64,000 bases of DNA, taken from Streptomyces sp. RKND-216 (GTDB lineage: Bacteria > Actinomycetota > Actinomycetes > Streptomycetales > Streptomycetaceae). The DNA lies in assembly GCF_004795255.1 (NCBI RefSeq), contig NZ_SSBQ01000002.1, positions 4,122,001 through 4,186,000 on the forward strand, read 5' to 3'. Position numbers and translations under genes: made by a program. The notes beneath the pieces were generated by a model. That model saw only the letters and a list, made by a program, of their open reading frames with translations, did not search any database and was not told the DNA's origin. Position 1 is the stretch's first letter. Every line of letters starts with the position of its first letter. Positions 52,884 to 59,449 of the stretch are shown one piece after another.

Positions 52884-53903
52884 ATGGCAGTACGGGACTC
52901 GTCCGAACCGCACAGAGCCCACGACCGGACCGGCACGCGCCCGATCGGGGTGGGCGTCCTCGGCGCCGCCGACATCGCCTGGCGGAACGCGCTCCCCGCC
53001 GTGCAACGCTGCGACGAGCTGCGGCTCGTCGCCGTCGCCAGCCGCAGCGCCGGGAAGGCGGGCCGCTTCGCCGACCGTTTCGGCTGCGAGGCGGTCGACT
53101 CCTACTCGCGCCTGCTGGAGCGGGACGACGTCGAGGCCGTCTACGTCCCGCTGCCCAACGCGCTGCACGAGGAGTGGGCGGAGGCCGCACTGCGGGCCGG
53201 CAAGCACGTGCTGGTGGAGAAGTCCCTGACGGTCGACGCGGAAGCGGCCCGGCGCCTCGCCGGTCTCGCCGAGGCGCGCGGCCTGGCGTTCATGGAGAAC
53301 TTCACCTTCCTCTGCCACCCCCAGCACGACGAGGTCCGCAAGCTCGTCGCCGACGGGGCGATCGGCACGCCGCAGACGTTCACCGCCTCGCTCGGCATCC
53401 CGCGCGGCGGCGGCGACCTGATCCGCTACCGCCCCGAACTCGCCGGCGGCACCCTGCGGGAGAACGGCTGCTACCCGCTGCGCGCGGCGCTGCTGCACCT
53501 CGGCGACGACCTGCGCGTGCTCGGAGCACATCTGCGGACCGACCCGGCCACCGGCGTGGACGTCGCGGGCTCGGCGCTGCTCGCCGACGGCGCGGGGCTC
53601 ACCGCGCAGTGCGACTTCGGGCTGGAGCACTCCTACCGCAACACGTACGCGCTCTGGGGCAGTGAGGGACGCGTCGAACTGGACTGGGCGTTCAACCCCA
53701 GGCCGGAGACGCGCCCGGTGCTGCGCCTGCAGCGCGGCGACGTGCGGGAGGAACGGGTGCTCGCGGCGGCCGACCAGTTCCAGCTCACCTTCGCCGCGTT
53801 CGCCGCGGCGTGCCGGGAGCCCGTCGCACACCGCCACCACGCGCAGGACGCCGTCCGCCAGGCCACCGTGATGGAGGCCGTGCTGCGCGCGGCCACGCGC
53901 TGA
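52884..53903 (+). CDS. NDP-hexose 3-ketoreductase (Gfo/Idh/MocA family)
   Basis: A 339-residue NAD(P)H oxidoreductase. N-terminal Rossmann motif GVGVLGAADIAWRNALPAV, the EKSLTVDAEAA motif with the family's catalytic-site Lys, and AFMENFTFLCHPQHDEVRKL in the substrate domain match the KijD10/SpnN/TylCII group. These reduce the 3-keto intermediate produced by a 2,3-dehydratase during 2-deoxygenation. Its presence therefore implies a 2,3-dehydratase gene outside the window. ATG 52884 follows the dehydrase by 15 bp, with GGGGCAGG as possible ribosome-binding site. Last gene of the sugar operon, ending at a strong hairpin. Confidence 0.9.
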   Translation: MAVRDSSEPHRAHDRTGTRPIGVGVLGAADIAWRNALPAVQRCDELRLVAVASRSAGKAGRFADRFGCEAVDSYSRLLERDDVEAVYVPLPNALHEEWAEAALRAGKHVLVEKSLTVDAEAARRLAGLAEARGLAFMENFTFLCHPQHDEVRKLVADGAIGTPQTFTASLGIPRGGGDLIRYRPELAGGTLRENGCYPLRAALLHLGDDLRVLGAHLRTDPATGVDVAGSALLADGAGLTAQCDFGLEHSYRNTYALWGSEGRVELDWAFNPRPETRPVLRLQRGDVREERVLAAADQFQLTFAAFAAACREPVAHRHHAQDAVRQATVMEAVLRAATR

Positions 53904-53910
53904 GCGCCGC

Positions 53911-53947
53911 ACCGGCGCCGCCGGCACGGGCCGCCGGCGGCGCCGGT
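53911..53947. terminator. 15-bp perfect hairpin between convergent sugar operon and sigma-factor gene
   Basis: ACCGGCGCCGCCGGC (53911-53925) and its exact complement (53933-53947) with a 7-nt loop fill the 43-bp gap between two convergent stop codons. A bidirectional terminator and a natural right boundary for the sugar operon. Confidence 0.75.
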
Positions 53948-54882
53948 CACCAGGCGCCGATGAACGGCGCGCCCGCGTCGTGCCGTCGCCAGGCCGCGTC
54001 GAGGCGCGTGAGCCGGGCCGCGGCGGCGACGCCGTGCACGGACGCGACCTTGCCGTCCCTGACGTCGAACGCCACGGCGCCCACGACCCGCCCTTCGACG
54101 ACGGCGACGACCGCCGGGGAACCGTTGACCGGCGCGATGTACAGCGCAGGGGAGCCGCCGGCCAGCCGCCGCTTCGCCGGAGTGGGCCGGAACCCGGCCC
54201 GCAGGTGGGAGGCAACGCGCTCGCGCGTGGTGTAGCGCAGCGGCCGCCGGGCGAGTCCGGCGCCGTCCGAGACCGCGGTCACGTCGGCGGTGAGCATCGC
54301 CACCAGCCGTTCGGTGCGCCCTGACGTGGCGGCGGCCAGGAACTCCTCGACGATGCGCCGCGCGGCGTCGGGGTCCACCTCGCCGCCGCGCCGCTCGGCG
54401 GCGAGGTGGCGCCGGGCCCGGTGGACATGCTGCTGGCTGGCGGACTCGGTGATGTCGAGGATGCCGGCGATCTCGGCGTGCGGGTACGCGAAGGCCTCGC
54501 GCAGCACGTAGGCGGCCCGCTCGACGGGTGAGAGGCGTTCCATGAGGGTCAGCACGGCCAGGGACACCGACTCGCGCTGTGCGAAGGTGTCGGCCGGGCC
54601 GAGCATCGGGTCGCCCTCCAGGAGCGGCTCGGGCAGCCGGTCTCCGGCCGGGTGCTCGTGGCGCGCCCGTGCCGAGCGGAGCCGGTCGAGGCAGAGGTGG
54701 GTGACGACCTTGGTCAGCCACGCCTCCGGCACGTCGATGCGTTCCCGGTCCGCGGCCTGCCAGCGCAGGAACGCGTCCTGCACGGCGTCCTCGGCGTCGG
54801 CGGCCGAACCGAGCAGGCGGTACGCCAGCGAGGCCAGCCGGGCCCGGCCGGCCTCGAAGCGTTCGACGGCTGCGGTGTCCAC
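53947..54882 (-). CDS. ECF RNA polymerase sigma factor, ECF41-like with SnoaL-type C-terminal domain
   Basis: A 311-residue sigma factor. Region 2 is LASLAYRLLGSAADAEDAVQDAFLRW ... AWLTKVVTHLCLDRLRSARARHEH; region 4 is LSPVERAAYVLREAFAYPHAEIAGILDITESASQQHVHRARRHL. The linker carries RLPEPL, like the WLPEP motif of ECF41. About 120 further residues form the SnoaL-like domain that modulates ECF41 activity in place of an anti-sigma factor, with DGAG where the family has DGGGK. GTG start at 54882, nine bases after the oxidoreductase stop and without a clear ribosome-binding site, so translation is probably coupled. ECF41 factors usually control a neighbouring redox gene from a TGTCA/CGT promoter, which is found at 56146-56172. 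Confidence 0.92.
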   Translation of the reverse strand: MDTAAVERFEAGRARLASLAYRLLGSAADAEDAVQDAFLRWQAADRERIDVPEAWLTKVVTHLCLDRLRSARARHEHPAGDRLPEPLLEGDPMLGPADTFAQRESVSLAVLTLMERLSPVERAAYVLREAFAYPHAEIAGILDITESASQQHVHRARRHLAAERRGGEVDPDAARRIVEEFLAAATSGRTERLVAMLTADVTAVSDGAGLARRPLRYTTRERVASHLRAGFRPTPAKRRLAGGSPALYIAPVNGSPAVVAVVEGRVVGAVAFDVRDGKVASVHGVAAAARLTRLDAAWRRHDAGAPFIGAW

Positions 54883-54891
54883 GCGGAAAGC

Positions 54892-56112
54892 CTATGCGGC
54901 GACCCTCGTGCCGGCCCGTTCCGGCGCTGTCGCCAGCCGGCGCCTGCGCTTCGGCATGCCGAAGGTCGGGTGGGCGATGCCCCATCCGGCCCCCGTGAGC
55001 ACGCCCGACTTGAGCCGCGCGGCAGTCCGGCCGCCCAGGTACCAGGACTTCGGCCGGACGCTCCCGTCGACCATCTGGAAGAGCGCGTCCCGCCGTCCGA
55101 GGCTGATGTGGTTGCCGTAGTACTTCAGCCCGGTGGCCGGGACCTCGCCACCCGTCAGCCGCGCGATGATCGCGGCGGTCGCCTGCATGTTCGTGAAGCC
55201 GGCGGAGGCGCAGGACATGGGCAGCGGCCGGCCGTTGTCGCCGATCGCGTAGGCACAGTCGCCGGCGGCGTAGACATCCGGGTGGGAGACGGATCGCATG
55301 GTGCGGTCGACGACGATCTGACCGGTCCCGGCGACCTCCAGGCCGCTCGCGGCCGCGACCGGGTGCACCGCGAAGCCGGCCGACCACACCGTCACGTCGG
55401 CGGGGAGGGAACGCCCGTCGGCGGTGAGCACACGGTCCGGCTCGACGGCGGCGACGGCGGTGCGCTCGTGCACGGTGACGCCGAGCCGGTCGAAGGCCCG
55501 GCGCAGATGACGGCGGGCCCTCGGGGAGAGCCAGGCGCCCAGCTCGCCGCGGGCGGCGAGCGCTACCGACAGGTCGGGCCGGGAGTCGGCGAACTCGGTC
55601 GCGGTCTCGATGCCGGTCAGACCCTCGCCGACGACCAGCACGTCGCCGCCCCGGCCCAGACCGGCCAGCCGTTCCCGCAGCCGCCGCGCCGAGGACAGGC
55701 CGGTCACGTCGAAGGCGTGCTCGGCCACGCCGGGGACGTTGTGGTGGGCCACGGAGCTGCCGAGCGCGTAGAGCAGCGTGTCGTAGGAGAGGGGGCCGTC
55801 CGGGGCAGCCGAGCCGCGGGAGCCGTCGGGGCCGTCCTCCGCCGCGACGGCGACGGTGCGGCGCTCCGGGTCGACGCCGGTGACACGCGCCAGACGCAAC
55901 CGCACCCCGGTCCCCGCGAAGACGTCCGCGAGCGCGCGGAAGGCGAGGTCCTGGCCGCTCGCGTACTGGTGGAGCCGCATCCGCTCGACGAACTCGGGCG
56001 CGGCGTTGACGACGGTGATCTCGGTGTCCGCCGGAGAGAGCCGGCGTGCCAGGTTTCCGGCGGCGAAGGCCCCAGCGTATCCGGCGCCGAGAACGACGAT
56101 GCGGTGCTTCAT
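54892..56112 (-). CDS. FAD-dependent pyridine-nucleotide oxidoreductase (type II NADH dehydrogenase-like)
   Basis: A 406-residue flavoprotein. The FAD-binding motif HRIVVLGAGYAGAFAAGNLARRL is at the N-terminus. The second nucleotide-binding motif is VLVVGEGLTGIETATEF, and the C-terminal FAD motif VYAAGDCAYAIGDNGRPLPMSCASAGF. Order and length fit NDH-2/FSP1-like membrane-associated quinone reductases; no obvious hydrophobic C-terminal anchor is seen, but there is a basic tail. ATG 56112 has AGGAG upstream. It forms an operon with the ECF41-like sigma gene. The substrate is unknown; a quinone is likely for the family. Confidence 0.9.
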   Translation of the reverse strand: MKHRIVVLGAGYAGAFAAGNLARRLSPADTEITVVNAAPEFVERMRLHQYASGQDLAFRALADVFAGTGVRLRLARVTGVDPERRTVAVAAEDGPDGSRGSAAPDGPLSYDTLLYALGSSVAHHNVPGVAEHAFDVTGLSSARRLRERLAGLGRGGDVLVVGEGLTGIETATEFADSRPDLSVALAARGELGAWLSPRARRHLRRAFDRLGVTVHERTAVAAVEPDRVLTADGRSLPADVTVWSAGFAVHPVAAASGLEVAGTGQIVVDRTMRSVSHPDVYAAGDCAYAIGDNGRPLPMSCASAGFTNMQATAAIIARLTGGEVPATGLKYYGNHISLGRRDALFQMVDGSVRPKSWYLGGRTAARLKSGVLTGAGWGIAHPTFGMPKRRRRLATAPERAGTRVAA

Positions 56113-56145
56113 GGCGTGGCTCCTGTCTCGTTCGCGTGCCCCTTG

Positions 56146-56172
56146 AACGGGATGGCGGACCGATTGCTGACA
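56146..56172 (-). promoter_or_regulatory. ECF41-type promoter of the oxidoreductase-sigma operon
   Basis: On the minus strand, TGTCAGC (56172-56166) is followed after exactly 16 bp by CGTT (56149-56146), 33 bp before the ATG at 56112. This matches the known ECF41 target pattern TGTCACA-N16-CGTC closely and implies autoregulation of the operon by its own sigma factor. Confidence 0.6.
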
Positions 56173-56181
56173 GGAGCGGAG

Positions 56182-56197
56182 TGTGACGCGCGTCACA
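56182..56197. promoter_or_regulatory. Perfect 16-bp palindrome of CRP/FNR type, TGTGA-N6-TCACA
   Basis: TGTGACGCGCGTCACA lies 10 bp upstream of the -35 element of the oxidoreductase-sigma promoter and 20 bp beyond the mqnD stop. It fits the classical CRP half-sites exactly, and actinobacterial Crp/FNR proteins recognise GTG-N6-CAC. A likely binding site, but no cognate regulator gene is in the window. Confidence 0.55.
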
Positions 56198-56216
56198 TTC
56201 GGGGGGCGGGGACTTC

Positions 56217-57077
56217 TCAGGCCCCCCGGGTCAGCGCGGCGGGGTCGAAGCGGGGCACCGCCCCGAACTCGGCGGCGCGTCCGAGCAGCTCGCGCACCGC
56301 CTCGAAGCCCTTCGGCCCCAGGTCCTCGGTGTAGGCGTTGACGTACAGGCCGATGTGCTGTTCCTGCACCTCGGGCTTCATCTCCTGCGCGTACTGCTGC
56401 ACGTACGCGCGCGACGCCTCCGGGTCCGCCCACGCGTGCCGCACCGACGCCTGCACCGCTTCCGTCACGGCCGCGATCCGCTCGGCACCCAGGGCGCGCC
56501 GGGCGACGATCGCCCCCAGCGGGATGGGCAGGCCGCTGCGCGCCTCCCACGCCTCGCCGAGATCCACCAGCCGGTGCAGCCCGAACTCGTGGAAGGTGAA
56601 CCGCGCCTCGTGGATGACCAGTCCGGCGTCCACCTCGCCGTCCCGCACGGCCGGCATGATCGCGTGGAACGGCATCACCACCGTCCGCACCTCGTGGCCC
56701 GGCAGGGCCTGTTCCGCCCACAGGCGGAACAGCAGGTAGGCGGTGGACCGCTCGGTGGGGATCGCCACGGTCTTCCCGGCCAGCGCCGCCGGTTCGCACG
56801 TGTCGCGCGTGAGCAGCAGGGGCCCGCACCCGTGACCGAGCGCGCCGCCGCACGGCAGCAGGGCGTACTCGTCGAGCACGTGGGGCAGTGCCGCGTAGGA
56901 GATCTTCAGCACGTCCAGCCCGCCCTCGGCGGCCAGCCTGTTGGTGACGTCGATGTCGGCGATGGTGACGTCGGGCCGAGGCGCGTCCGGTAGCAGCCCC
57001 GCCGTCCAGGCGTGGAAGACGAACGTGTCGTTCGGGCACGGCGAGTAGGCCAGTGAAACCGAGCCGTCTCCGCTCAC
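56217..57077 (-). CDS. mqnD: 1,4-dihydroxy-6-naphthoate synthase (MqnD, futalosine menaquinone pathway)
   Basis: A 286-residue periplasmic-binding-fold enzyme. It converts cyclic dehypoxanthinyl futalosine to 1,4-dihydroxy-6-naphthoate in the menaquinone pathway used by Streptomyces. The N-terminal LAYSPCPNDTFVFHAWTAGLLP is the hallmark of MqnD and distinguishes it from the related MqnA. Further family features are DVTNRLAAEGGLDVLKISYAALPHVLDEYALLPCGGALGHGCGP, TVAIPTERSTAY and AGLVIHEARFTFHEFGLHRLVDLG. GTG 57077 has GGGAGA at seven bases. In Streptomyces this is normally a chromosomal gene, as I recall often near mqnB and a cold-shock-domain gene; here a 730-bp gap and a LuxR-type gene lie upstream and no mqnB is seen. 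Confidence 0.93.
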   Translation of the reverse strand: MSGDGSVSLAYSPCPNDTFVFHAWTAGLLPDAPRPDVTIADIDVTNRLAAEGGLDVLKISYAALPHVLDEYALLPCGGALGHGCGPLLLTRDTCEPAALAGKTVAIPTERSTAYLLFRLWAEQALPGHEVRTVVMPFHAIMPAVRDGEVDAGLVIHEARFTFHEFGLHRLVDLGEAWEARSGLPIPLGAIVARRALGAERIAAVTEAVQASVRHAWADPEASRAYVQQYAQEMKPEVQEQHIGLYVNAYTEDLGPKGFEAVRELLGRAAEFGAVPRFDPAALTRGA

Positions 57078-57549
57078 GGCTGCATCTCCCTTATTCGTCG
57101 GCTGAGGTGTCGCAGCAGTCGAGCACGACTCGCACACCGCGTGAGAGGCGCGGAAAAACGTGCACGAACGCACTGATGAATTCCTCAGACTCCACCGGGA
57201 AGGCCGCGAAAAGGGGCCTGGCCGCCCGTGCCGCTGGCATCCTGGCGTACTGGGTGGTAGCCCGAGGACGGCGAACGCCGTGGCGGAGGCGGAGTACCGC
57301 GGCATGCAGGTGAGGCCGGGCGGACGGGCCGCAGGTGGGCGCCCCGTCACCGGGGGCCGGTCGTCGCCCAGGGCGCGTGCGCGGGCGCATCGGGTGCCCG
57401 GACGGGCGTCGGGGCGGGGGCGCCGGCGGCTCCGCCCCGTGCCGTGGACCAGGTCGGGGTCCTGTCCCGGGGCTGTGAGTCTGGTCGCGAGGATGCATGC
57501 GGCTCCCGCCGCGGGGTATCGGTGGACGCACATCCCGCCACACCCGTCC

Positions 57550-57605
57550 CTGGGGTCCCCCTAGGTCGCTCCCGTATAGGGGTGCCCCGGACAGGGGTCC
57601 CCTAG
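57550..57605. promoter_or_regulatory. Cluster of three GGGGT-CCCC palindromes (57550-57564, 57577-57590, 57592-57605)
   Basis: CTGGGGTCCCCCTAG, TAGGGGTGCCCCGG and CAGGGGTCCCCTAG follow one another within 56 bp, all variants of one dyad with CTAG-like ends. They resemble the CTVGGG...CCCBAG operator of PimM-type PAS-LuxR proteins, with a shortened centre. They lie 200-260 bp upstream of the PAS-LuxR gene, suggesting autoregulation. Confidence 0.45.
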
Positions 57606-57733
57606 AAAACCCCTCCCCGTTCGGCGGGAAAAGTGGACAGCGGGCCGGGGAGAAGATGAACCCCGGCAGGTCGCACCGGGACTCCGGCACCCCTATCCGC
57701 AGGTCACGGCGCTGCGGTCGCCTTCGACGTCCG

Positions 57734-57762
57734 TTGACCCTCCTGAGGGGTCTCCTTAGACT
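57734..57762 (+). promoter_or_regulatory. Housekeeping-type promoter of the PAS-LuxR gene with dyad in the spacer
   Basis: TTGACC (57734-57739) and TAGACT (57757-57762) are separated by 17 bp, a good vegetative sigma factor promoter. The spacer holds an imperfect dyad CTGAGGGGTCTCCTTAG (57743-57759), related to the upstream palindromes. The start codon is 45 bp downstream of the -10. Confidence 0.55.
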
Positions 57763-57807
57763 CCCCGGCGTTCATTGAGGAACGCGATCGGGGAAGGTGC
57801 GACTCAC

Positions 57808-58713
57808 ATGGCGTTGACCAAGGATGGCGCAGGCAGAGAACTTCAGTACTCGGGTGACGTGATTGCCGTTCCGGAATCTGAATTCAGTGTGAACGGTTTC
57901 GCCCAGCAGAATGCCGCGTCCGTGCGAAAGCCGTTCATTCCCCGGCAGGCCGGCCCGGTGGACGACGCCCCGCCCGCCGCCCGCCCGACGGCGTCCGCCG
58001 CCACCGACGCCGAGCTCCGCAGCGACGAGTACGGCGACGCGGTGCTCTCCCTCTTCGAGCGCTCCGGCATCGGCCTCGCGGTCCTTGACCCGACGCTGCG
58101 GGTGCGTGCCGTGAACAGTGCGTTCCTCACCCAGTGCGGCCGCGGCCGGGACGACATCGCGGAACGCAGCTTCGCCGAATTCCTGCACCCCAGCGTGCGC
58201 CAGCACCTGATGCGCCAGTTCGGTCGTCTCGTGCAGGGCCATCACGCCCGGCTCGTGGGCAGGTCGATCGCGATGTGGTTCAACGACACGGCCGTCGCCG
58301 GAAAGCTGACCGCCTTTCCGGTGGACGACGACAACGGTCGCGGCACCATGATCCTGGTGCAGTTCACCCCGGAGAAGACCGAGGAGCCGCCGGCCCCGCC
58401 GGTGGGGTCGCAGCGGAAGCTGACGCCGCTCACCGCGAAGGTCCTGGAAGGTGTCGCCGCCGGCGATCCGACCGTGCGCCTCGCCGCGAAACTCTTCCTG
58501 AGCCGGCAGGGAATCGAATACCACGTCAGCATTCTGCTGCGGCAGTTCAAGGTGCCCAACCGCACCGCCCTGGCCGCGAAGGCATATTCCATGGGCATGT
58601 TCAGCATCGGCTGCTGGCCGCCCAAGGTGCTTCCGGACTACATCCGCGCCGACCGCAACGGCTCCGAGCGCACGCGCCAGCCGGCCGCCGAGCGCCGCCG
58701 CGCGACCTCCTGA
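57808..58713 (+). CDS. PAS-domain LuxR-family transcriptional regulator
   Basis: A 301-residue regulator. After a disordered N-terminus of about 75 residues comes a PAS domain (AVLSLFERSGIGLAVLDPTLRVRAVNSAFLTQCGRGRDDI ... FAEFLHP, about 80-190). A LuxR-like HTH follows (LTPLTAKVLEGVAAGDPTVRLAAKLFLSRQGIEYHVSILLRQFKVPNRTALAAKAYSMGM, about 215-275) with a short basic tail. PAS-LuxR proteins such as PimM activate macrolide clusters, so this is a candidate cluster regulator. It is longer than PimM and its HTH differs from the standard TxxE type. ATG 57808 follows GGAAGG at good spacing; a TTG at 57775 is the alternative. The 3' end meets the cold-shock gene at a shared hairpin. Confidence 0.88.
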   Translation: MALTKDGAGRELQYSGDVIAVPESEFSVNGFAQQNAASVRKPFIPRQAGPVDDAPPAARPTASAATDAELRSDEYGDAVLSLFERSGIGLAVLDPTLRVRAVNSAFLTQCGRGRDDIAERSFAEFLHPSVRQHLMRQFGRLVQGHHARLVGRSIAMWFNDTAVAGKLTAFPVDDDNGRGTMILVQFTPEKTEEPPAPPVGSQRKLTPLTAKVLEGVAAGDPTVRLAAKLFLSRQGIEYHVSILLRQFKVPNRTALAAKAYSMGMFSIGCWPPKVLPDYIRADRNGSERTRQPAAERRRATS

Positions 58714-58732
58714 CCCGGACGACCGGGGTCAG
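58710..58732. terminator. Hairpin between convergent PAS-LuxR and cold-shock genes
   Basis: CTGACCC (58710-58716) and GGGTCAG (58726-58732) form a stem that includes both stop codons in a 15-bp gap. Short but well placed for both genes. Confidence 0.45.
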
Positions 58733-59166
58733 TCGACCCAGCCGTGTTCCTCTGCGAACCGGACCAGCGCCCGGCGCACCTCCAGGACCTGCCTGGCGGT
58801 CAGGTCCGGGCCGGCGGAGAGCAGCATCTCCGTGGCGATCCGGGTGAACTCCTCGCGGCCGAACACCTCGCAGGTCTCCTCGCCGCCCTCCACGCTCCTG
58901 CCGCCGGCCGGTACGCCCCGTCCGGCGGTGGGAGCGGCGGGTGGGGCGGCACCCGCGGGCGGCGCGCCGACCACGTGGACGTCGAATGCCTTGAGCCCGC
59001 GTTCGCCGTCCACCACGGCGAACTCGACGCGGGTTCCGCAGGAAAGCGAAGCCCCTGGCGGGCTCAGCTCGTTGACGTGGACGAAGACGTCCTCGCCGCC
59101 ACCGTCCGGCGTGATGAAGCCGTACCCCTTGGCGTCGTCGAAACGCACCACGATGCCCTGCGCCAT
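58729..59166 (-). CDS. Cold-shock-domain protein with C-terminal extension
   Basis: A 145-residue protein. Residues 1-65 are a single-strand nucleic-acid-binding cold-shock domain: GIVVRFDDAKGYGFITPDGGGEDVFVHVNEL carries both RNP-like motifs (YGFI, VFVHV). An Ala/Pro/Gly linker leads to a helical tail (FTRIATEMLLSAGPDLTARQVLEVRRALVRFAEEHGWVD) not found in the 67-residue CspA type. ATG 59166 has GGGGAG upstream. The gene is probably chromosomal rather than part of the polyketide cluster; its position near mqnD fits what I recall of Streptomyces gene order. Confidence 0.93.
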   Translation of the reverse strand: MAQGIVVRFDDAKGYGFITPDGGGEDVFVHVNELSPPGASLSCGTRVEFAVVDGERGLKAFDVHVVGAPPAGAAPPAAPTAGRGVPAGGRSVEGGEETCEVFGREEFTRIATEMLLSAGPDLTARQVLEVRRALVRFAEEHGWVD

Positions 59167-59449
59167 GCCCCGCTCCCCGAAGACCGAAAACCCGTCACCA
59201 CGTCACTGCTCCGCGCGAACGGCGTGCACGGCCGCAGCGGGAGCCCGCAACGTAGCCGCAGGTCGGGCCGCCGGGCAACCGGCCGGCCTCCGCGCACGGC
59301 CGGTTGCCGCGGTGCGCACGGCGCCTCTGGCAGTTCTCTTAGTGACCCGGTGGGGTGGGGACCGCCCGGCGCGGCACGCCCTACCGTCGGACTCCCCCGG
59401 GACGCGGGAGACCCGGTGGCCGGACGCGTACAGGCCATGTAGCTGATGG
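59167..59449. promoter_or_regulatory. Divergent region of cold-shock and DAHP-synthase-like genes, with 11-bp inverted repeat
   Basis: GGCAACCGGCC (59274-59284) and GGCCGGTTGCC (59298-59308) are a perfect inverted repeat with a 13-nt loop near the middle of the 283-bp divergent gap, so it may be an operator or transcript hairpin. TACCGT at 59382-59387 is a possible -10 for the rightward gene. Nothing else recognised. Confidence 0.4.

Larger units (their letters stand above)
57078..57807. other. 730-bp intergenic region between mqnD and the PAS-LuxR regulator
   Basis: The right half holds the palindrome group and promoter listed separately. The left half (57078-57540) has mixed composition. 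A minus-strand open stretch ending at 57091 encodes about 49 residues from an ATG near 57237 ([14 protein letters not shown] ...), with no convincing ribosome-binding site; I do not call it a gene. No RNA gene recognised. Confidence 0.5.

Noticed and set aside
56217..57077. Protein first taken as MqnA (chorismate dehydratase)
   Set aside because: The N-terminal SPCPNDTFVFHAW motif is characteristic of MqnD; MqnA starts with a different RIPYLNxxP-type motif.
57091..57237. Possible 49-residue minus-strand ORF just upstream of mqnD
   Set aside because: No clear ribosome-binding site, weak codon bias and no recognisable motif; it may only be part of the mqnD leader.
57550..57605. GGGGT-CCCC palindromes considered as a terminator for mqnD or an upstream gene
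   Set aside because: mqnD runs the other way and starts at 57077, so nothing would be terminated here; short repeated dyads fit operators better.
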